Notes under the pieces: model-generated
Told to the model about the DNA's origin: nothing
What the model saw: the letters and a program-made list of their open reading frames with translations, nothing else
Database searches by the model: none
Origin: Solen grandis
Taxonomy: Eukaryota; Mollusca; Bivalvia; Adapedonta; Solenidae
Assembly: GCA_021229015.1 (NCBI GenBank)
Contig: CM037789.1
Location: forward strand, 24,770,256 to 24,834,255
Length of the DNA stretch: 64,000 nucleotides
Direction: 5' to 3'
Position numbers and translations under genes: made by a program
Shown here: positions 58,594-64,000 of the stretch, in pieces
Layout of the letters: each line of letters starts with the position of its first letter
How positions within the stretch are numbered: position 1 is the first letter of the stretch

Positions 58594-58948
58594 GTAAGTT
58601 ATCAGAAGTATTTATTAAATTTCCAAGCAAGTTTTATAGCAGACATTTGCAACATTGAGGTGAATTGAAATAGTGACCAAACAGTGTGGTGGTATCAAAC
58701 AAAAAAGTATATTAAAGTTATAATAGTTTTCAATACATAATATGTTTAGTCGTTGAATTAATCCATTACATTCAAAATACCGAAAATAGGTCTTCCACTT
58801 CAGTGAACTGGCAATTTTTAACTACCATCTTCAGAGTCACAAAATTGAAATCAGTCACATTTACTGCAGAAGTAATTCACACAAATGCAATATTCATAGT
58901 CATACACAGTGACACGCAAATTATTATCATACTATTGCAGTTAGATTC

Positions 58949-59247
58949 TTAACCCTTTCCCTCATATAGACTCATTTTGACGCACTCAGTAGGTACCACA
59001 TAAAGCCTGATCTGTCTTAACCCTTTCCCTCATATAGACCCATTTTGACTCACTCAGTAGGTACCACTGCCTGATCTGCAGAAAACCACAGTTAAACCTT
59101 ACCAAATTTACTTATAAGATCCTCATTTCCAGACCACTGAGGAGCAGCGAACAGCATAAAACCTGATCAGCCTGCAAGCAGGCTGATCTGGTTTTATGCT
59201 GTTCGCATAGGTCTTTTCATGGTGTCCTCTATGAGGGAAAGGGTTAA
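58949..59247 (+). mobile_element. TTAA MITE with partial duplication of its left end
   Basis: A 68-bp left-end fragment (58949-59016, from TTAACCC to TGATCTGTC) is followed directly by a nearly complete copy (59017-59247). The complete copy has a shortened central hairpin (CCTGCAAGCAGG) because the loop and inner stem are deleted. Either a second insertion into the TTAA of an older copy, or slippage. Confidence 0.82.
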
Positions 59248-59635
59248 GGTGCAGAGGTTTAAAGGTCACACATGGCTGCAGATCCAATGGCTGTTGGTCC
59301 AGTTGGAAAGAAATTTGAAGTGCTTGACTTCAATTTATATTTTAACTATTTAATATACAAAACAGCTAAACCATTCCTTTAAAAAGTAGCACAATCATAA
59401 AATAGAGTACTTAGATATGATACAGACTTTGATGGATGTTTGATATTACAATTTCAAAGTGTATAATTAGAACTATATACAAGTATATATTTTTTATACA
59501 GGATTTGAATTAAGCCAGATTTTGCACTTGCTATTTTTATTTATTTTTTTTTACTTGTGCTAAATGAATAATACAACTCACAATTTAAAGTTTTAGTTTT
59601 TTATTTGTTGTTGTTGTACAGTATTGTTGTTGTTG

Positions 59636-59727
59636 TATTGGGGTTTACTGTCGCTGGGATAGTATGTCAATCATATAGCGACGTCCAGCTATTTACAGGT
59701 GGAGGAAGACCCCCGAGTACACAGTAT
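59636..59727 (-). repeat. SINE family A, tail fragment
   Basis: Only the tail and part of the body remain (CATATAGCGACGTCCAGCTA, ACAGGTGGAGGAAGACCCCC). Confidence 0.6.
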
Positions 59728-59812
59728 CAAGTGTCATTTTAAACAACAAAGTGAAAAACTATTGACCACAGCATACAGTGACAACAAACTGAGCATGTAA
59801 TTTTAATTTCAG

Positions 59813-59893
59813 GCCCCATATGACAGAGTGGTGGGTCTTTTCTGCCTATATCCGGACATCCACCATTCTGTAACTGCAGGCTTTGGATCATAG
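59813..59893 (+). CDS. Unidentified plus-strand gene, terminal exon with stop
   Basis: After the acceptor aattttaatttcag, 26 codons read APYDRVVGLFCLYPDIHHSV then TAGFGS, followed by TAG. The exon starts in phase 0, as required by the 58.5-kb exon. An AATAAA hexamer lies at 59933-59938, about 40 bases after the stop. Phase agreement across three exons, consensus splice sites, a stop and a poly(A) signal together make a real 3' gene end likely, although I cannot name the product. Confidence 0.6.
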   Translation, partial: APYDRVVGLFCLYPDIHHSVTAGFGS

Positions 59894-59932
59894 TTCTTAA
59901 AACTCAACATTAACTACTCTATTTCTACTTGC

Positions 59933-59938
59933 AATAAA
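59933..59938 (+). promoter_or_regulatory. Candidate polyadenylation signal AATAAA
   Basis: A canonical AATAAA hexamer 39 bases after the stop codon of the plus-strand gene, in a T/A-rich context. It is plausible as that gene's poly(A) signal. The hexamer is common in AT-rich DNA, so the position relative to the stop is the only specific support. Confidence 0.45.
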
Positions 59939-60335
59939 AAACAAGTACATGAAATTGTAACTTGCATTTCTACTTGCATTTAGTGAGTATGCTAGCTTAA
60001 ATTCAAACCCATGTGATATATCAAATATGATGTTTGGTCAGTAGTAACTACTGTAGTTTGAGTATTTATTGCTTGAAAATCTATACAAAATGGCTATTCA
60101 GTATTCTCCCATCAAAAAGAAAGCCTCAAAACTGACCATAAAGTAACTTTGACCTTGCAAATATCACAAAGTCCCCAACAGGCCTCAGTGACACCCAAGG
60201 AAATTGTGCCTTCACATTCCTTTTAGTCAAGCTATGCCCCCAGGTCTTGTCTTGCTAGCATCTGACACTGCTGCTAACTGACATTACTATATAGATACAG
60301 ATTCAGATAGTAATATATAAATTGTTTAATCTAAG

Positions 60336-60615
60336 TGTGGTACAGTGGCTCAGTGATATTGTCGACATGCTGGACTGCTGATCCTGAGGACATGGGTTCA
60401 AATCCCAGAAGAAAAAATTATGGGTCATTATAACGGATCCTCTGCCTAACTAGAAGCTCAGTAATGGTTCATTTAGACAGTGTTAAAAAGGACATTGAAG
60501 AACCCAGGGGTCTAAATGGAAAAAGCTAAGGCATGGCACCTGTAGCCACTGACTTGTATATATCACCTTAAGCAGGCTGCATTTGCCTATATAGGTGCAA
60601 CTGGAATAATCTAAA
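60336..60615 (+). repeat. tRNA-derived SINE, second family
   Basis: The head has A-box-like TGGCTCAGTGA (60344) and B-box GGGTTCAAATCCC (60394-60406) with tRNA-like spacing. A body with CACCTGTAGCCACTGACTTG follows, ending near AAGCAAGTAAGTAG. No clear target duplication seen. Confidence 0.6.
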
Positions 60616-61014
60616 GCAAGTAAGTAGTAGAACTATAGGAATATGGGCATAAATCATCTGTTTTCAATCATAATGATAACAACATTAATAAGTGTTGCTT
60701 GTCCTGCTACCACTACTGCAGTCAAAAATACTTTAATATTCACTTATTAAAATTCAAACCAACACATTATGTCTTAAAAGATACTTTAAGAGCCCTTATC
60801 TTTTCTTTTTCACCTTCATCAAATTCCATGCCAATATTCGTAGCATTGATTTTCATTAAGATCGGATAATGACACAAAGAGATCTGCGTCTATCTGTGAA
60901 GCTTCAAAACATATTTACACTGTTGATCTTTATTTCAAACAGTTTGATTAAATAAAACGACAAAATAATAAATAGCAATAGATCATCTGGTAATGAAAAG
61001 GTCAAAAGGTTCAG

Positions 61015-61165
61015 AACTCTAATTTCAGTTCTGACATGAACGGAGGCTCCTCAAACGGCACACATTTTCGCGGTCTTGTTTACGCTACATGCCCGCCGCG
61101 CTACCGAATGACAACCGCTTCACCTGGCGTGAATTGCACTCGCCCGACACCTAGAAATAATAAAA
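61015..61165. promoter_or_regulatory. CpG-containing patch, possible promoter or first exon
   Basis: The only GC-richer stretch in the right part, with many CpGs (TTTTCGCGG, GCCCGCCGCGCTACCG, CTGGCGTG, CTCGCCCGAC). It could be a promoter or 5' UTR, for example of a minus-strand gene with a CCAG|gtgaag donor, but no coding sequence is attached. Confidence 0.25.
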
Positions 61166-62016
61166 CTATCAAAAGTTGTTTACATACCTATTTATGGTAG
61201 TAATTCCCATTAGTAAACTCAGTCCGGTCCAAGTGATATGTCATTTTACGAATTTTCTTTTAACGAAATCAAAGTAAAATACCAGCAATGATAAGAAATA
61301 GACGGAAATTTCCAATAGTATCAAACACGAGTATCTCGAGCATTAATATACTATAACTACTTTCTGAACAGTGTAAACACGGAAATATTATGTCGTGTAT
61401 ATAAATTAATATATGATAAAGCTAATAATTCTGATTTCAAGTTATACAACCTAATCAAGTAAAAATTGATAAGGACTAAATACCATTTAAAAATATATCT
61501 AATATTATTTACACTATGATAAATATCATTTTTATTTTAAATGCTACCAATATTTTGCAAGGACATTCCCATTAACTGTAGAACAATGAAATTATTTATT
61601 TACATTACATTATCTTACTTTCCTACCATAACTCATCAAAGTTTTACAATTGTTTGCCTAACAGATCTATTGTCTTTCATAATTACAGAATACAACAGGC
61701 CTATAGTTTTTTGTTTGATTGTTGTTTTGTTGTTGTTTTTTTCGTGTTTTTTTTTTGTTTGTTTGTTGTTGTTGTTTTTTTTTTGGGGGGGGGGTCTTCT
61801 TCTTCTTCTTCTAGCCGTCCGAATTATATTGCCTAGCTGATTGTAGTAAATCTTTTCTCAAAAGAGAGGTAGGGAGTAAATATTCTTTTTTATTCAAAAA
61901 AGACTAATGGCAAAATCAGTGTTGACAAAGCACTCAGAATTTGCGAATTCAAAACATCTAGATAGAAAAGAATGAGAGAGAAAATGAAATCAAATCCACA
62001 GAAGTACGGTGGCATA

Positions 62017-62113
62017 CATCGTCGAATACCCACGGCCGATCGATAGATCATCTATGATCATCATCATGTCATGTAGTGAAACGAAATAAGTCAGCCGAGG
62101 GTATTCGACGATG
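62017..62113. repeat. 20-bp inverted repeat (foldback) before LINE fragment
   Basis: CATCGTCGAATACCCACGGC (62017-62036) and GCCGAGGGTATTCGACGATG (62094-62113) pair with a single mismatch over 20 bp, with a 57-bp spacer. It may be the edge of another small element abutting the truncated LINE. Confidence 0.65.
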
Positions 62114-64000
62114 GGTGGCATAGAGGGGACATGGAAGATATCTACACCAACCATATGTATATGTGTTATATGTGATATTCATTTGTTAAATGGGCGCCTT
62201 GACAGCGATAAAAACGGAGAATTTACATGTTTTGCGAATGATGGAGCCAGTGTTGTAGATTATATGATGGCTTCCACTGAACTCTTTAATAATTGCATAA
62301 ATAACTTCTCTGTGTTAGAAAGAGATGGATCCGACCATTTCCCAATTTCATGTCAATTTAAATTGTTGTATAGAAAATAACACATAAATCTAATCTCGGA
62401 CTAACAAATTGTAATTAATAATCAATTAATTAATTAATAATTATTAATAATTAATTAATTATATGGAGCTATTGACCTCACAACAACTCTTTACAAAATG
62501 TCTGGAAAATCAATGAAAGTACATATGAATATTACATATGACACACAGCCACCATGGTGGGACGCTGAATGCGAGGATAAGAAAAAAAATATATATAGAC
62601 TACTAAGACGCTTCAGATTTACTAGCTCTATCGACGACCTTCGTAATTATAAAGAGAACCGAAATGATTTTTAAAAAAACATGCAAAATTAAAATACATG
62701 CATATCAGGAAAAGGAAAGAGAATTATTGTTTAGTAATCGAAATAATCCCAAGACATTCTGGTCAATGATAAAACGTTGTAATCAGAAAAAAATCACCTG
62801 GCTGCAATATAACAGCAAACGAGTGGTATAATTATTTTAGTGCCTTGCTCTACGATAGAAATGCCATTGGTATTGACATGAATGATAATACACAATATAT
62901 TGATGAGTCAGCGAGTATATTAAACCGACCTTTGAACAACAAGAAGTTATAAATTCTATATCACAACTGGTTAATGATAAAAGTTGCGGTATAGATGGTA
63001 TTCCATCTAAATATTATAAATATACAATGCATGAAATCACTCCATTATTTACAGCTTTGTTCAACAGAATTTTTGAAACAGGAACATTCCCTCTGTCTTG
63101 GGGCACGAGTGCTATATGTCCGGTGTTCAAATCTGGTTCTACCTCTGATACCAATAATTATAGAGGAATATCATTGACTAATACAATGTATAATTTTTTT
63201 TCTGGAATAATTAATAAACGTCTATATACTTGGTCAGAAGCCAATAATAAAATAAATGAGTCACAAGCGGGTTTTAGGCACGGCTACTCAGCAGTAGACA
63301 GTGTCTTTTGCTTACAGGCAATGGTGCAAAAATATTTATCAAAGAAAGGTGGTCGGTTTTACTGTTTGTATGTTGATTTTCGAAAAGCATTTAAAAAAAT
63401 CAGTCATCACCAGTTATTTAAATGTCTGGAAAAAAGGGTATACATGGTCGATTTCTTTACATCCTAAAAACAATGTATAGTGACCTCAAGTCTTGTATTA
63501 AATTACAACAACCGAACGTTAATACCGGTTTATCTAATTATGATAGTCCTAACAATGATTGTTATAATAACGCTGATTACATAACCGACATGTTTACATG
63601 CAATATTGGCACAAGACAAGGTGATAAATCAAGTTCTACAATTTTTTCACTTTTCATTGACGAGTTATGCACATAATTATATAACACTTGTGGTACGTAT
63701 ATTTATCAATAATGAAAATCCGGATATTATATGTCTAATGTTCGCTGATGATGTTGCAAACTGTGCGGAAACGGTCAATAAGTTACTGCAGCAACTTTAT
63801 TGTATTGATGTCTATTGCCAATCTACTGGAATGGAAGTCAATCTTGATAAAACTGAAATAATAGTTTTTCGAAATGGAGGATCTTTAAAAAATACCGAGT
63901 GTTGGAAATTTCGCGGACAGACAATAAGAACAACGTCCATGTATAAGTATATGGGGTTACTATTTACACCAAATTTATCCTGGAATCAAGCTGTAAATAA
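62111..64000 (+). pseudogene. Degenerate non-LTR retrotransposon (LINE), EN end + RT
   Basis: Several frames carry pieces of one LINE ORF2-like protein. At 62210-62375 the C-terminal end of an APE-type endonuclease is visible (GASVVDYMMAS then GSDHFPIS). An interdomain stretch with WWDAECEDKKK lies near 62550. Reverse transcriptase begins near 62975 with CGIDGIPSKYYKY. It continues with NNYRGISLTN, ESQAGFRHGYSAVDSVF and YVDFRKAF (frame 3, to about 63430), shifts to frame 2 (GTRQGDKSSS, stop at 63674), and returns to frame 3 for the catalytic LMFADDV at 63735-63755. It runs off the right edge. Two frameshifts and a stop make this copy dead. The RT looks L2/CR1/jockey-like, but the clade is not fixed. 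Its 5' part is truncated. Confidence 0.85.

Larger units (their letters stand above)
59939..62016. other. Downstream of plus-strand gene, no coding recognised
   Basis: A SINE at 60336, a CpG patch at 61.0 kb, a T/G-rich homopolymer run with CTT triplets at 61725-61812, otherwise AT-rich. Confidence 0.4.

Noticed and set aside
61541..61840. 99-codon frame with a very hydrophobic tail
   Set aside because: The tail translates T/G homopolymers and CTT triplets; it is low-complexity DNA.

Overview
This window is animal nuclear DNA. It has intron-split genes with GT-AG splice sites, low GC and dense short interspersed repeats. The repeat set points to a marine bivalve mollusc: dispersed elements with 165-bp tandem cores and ACGC/ACGG microsatellites like oyster 'pearl' elements, TTAA-bounded MITEs and tRNA-derived SINEs. 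No species marker is present, so this assignment is an inference. No long uninterrupted ORF is a gene; the 366-codon open frame near 34.5-35.6 kb is produced by a tandem repeat.

Left part (1-12.8 kb): twelve consecutive coding exons of a DIP2 (disco-interacting protein 2) homologue lie on the minus strand. They join with perfect phase into 402 codons. These cover the linker before, and the first half of, the first FAAL-like adenylate-forming domain. The gene runs off the left edge, and its 5' end (DMAP1-binding domain) was not found. Its introns carry MITEs, SINEs and a cluster of seven ATGCAAAT octamers.

Middle part (14.4-33.95 kb): this block is bounded by two 100-N assembly gaps. It holds a ~3.1-kb 41-bp satellite, a divergent inverted repeat spanning 3.8 kb around an unrecognised ORF, a frameshifted PIF/Harbinger transposase fragment and a promoter-like cluster of ATGGCGG motifs. 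The 287 bases before the first gap are identical to 287 bases just after the second gap. This suggests a scaffolding problem or two very young repeat copies.

Right part (34-64 kb): mostly repeats, including pearl/HINE-like elements with 3' hairpins, piggyBac-like and hAT-like MITEs, nested SINEs and minisatellites. On the plus strand at 57.3-59.9 kb, three phase-compatible exons end in a stop codon followed 39 bases later by AATAAA; they look like the 3' end of an unidentified gene. The window ends inside a degenerate non-LTR retrotransposon (endonuclease C-terminus, then reverse transcriptase).
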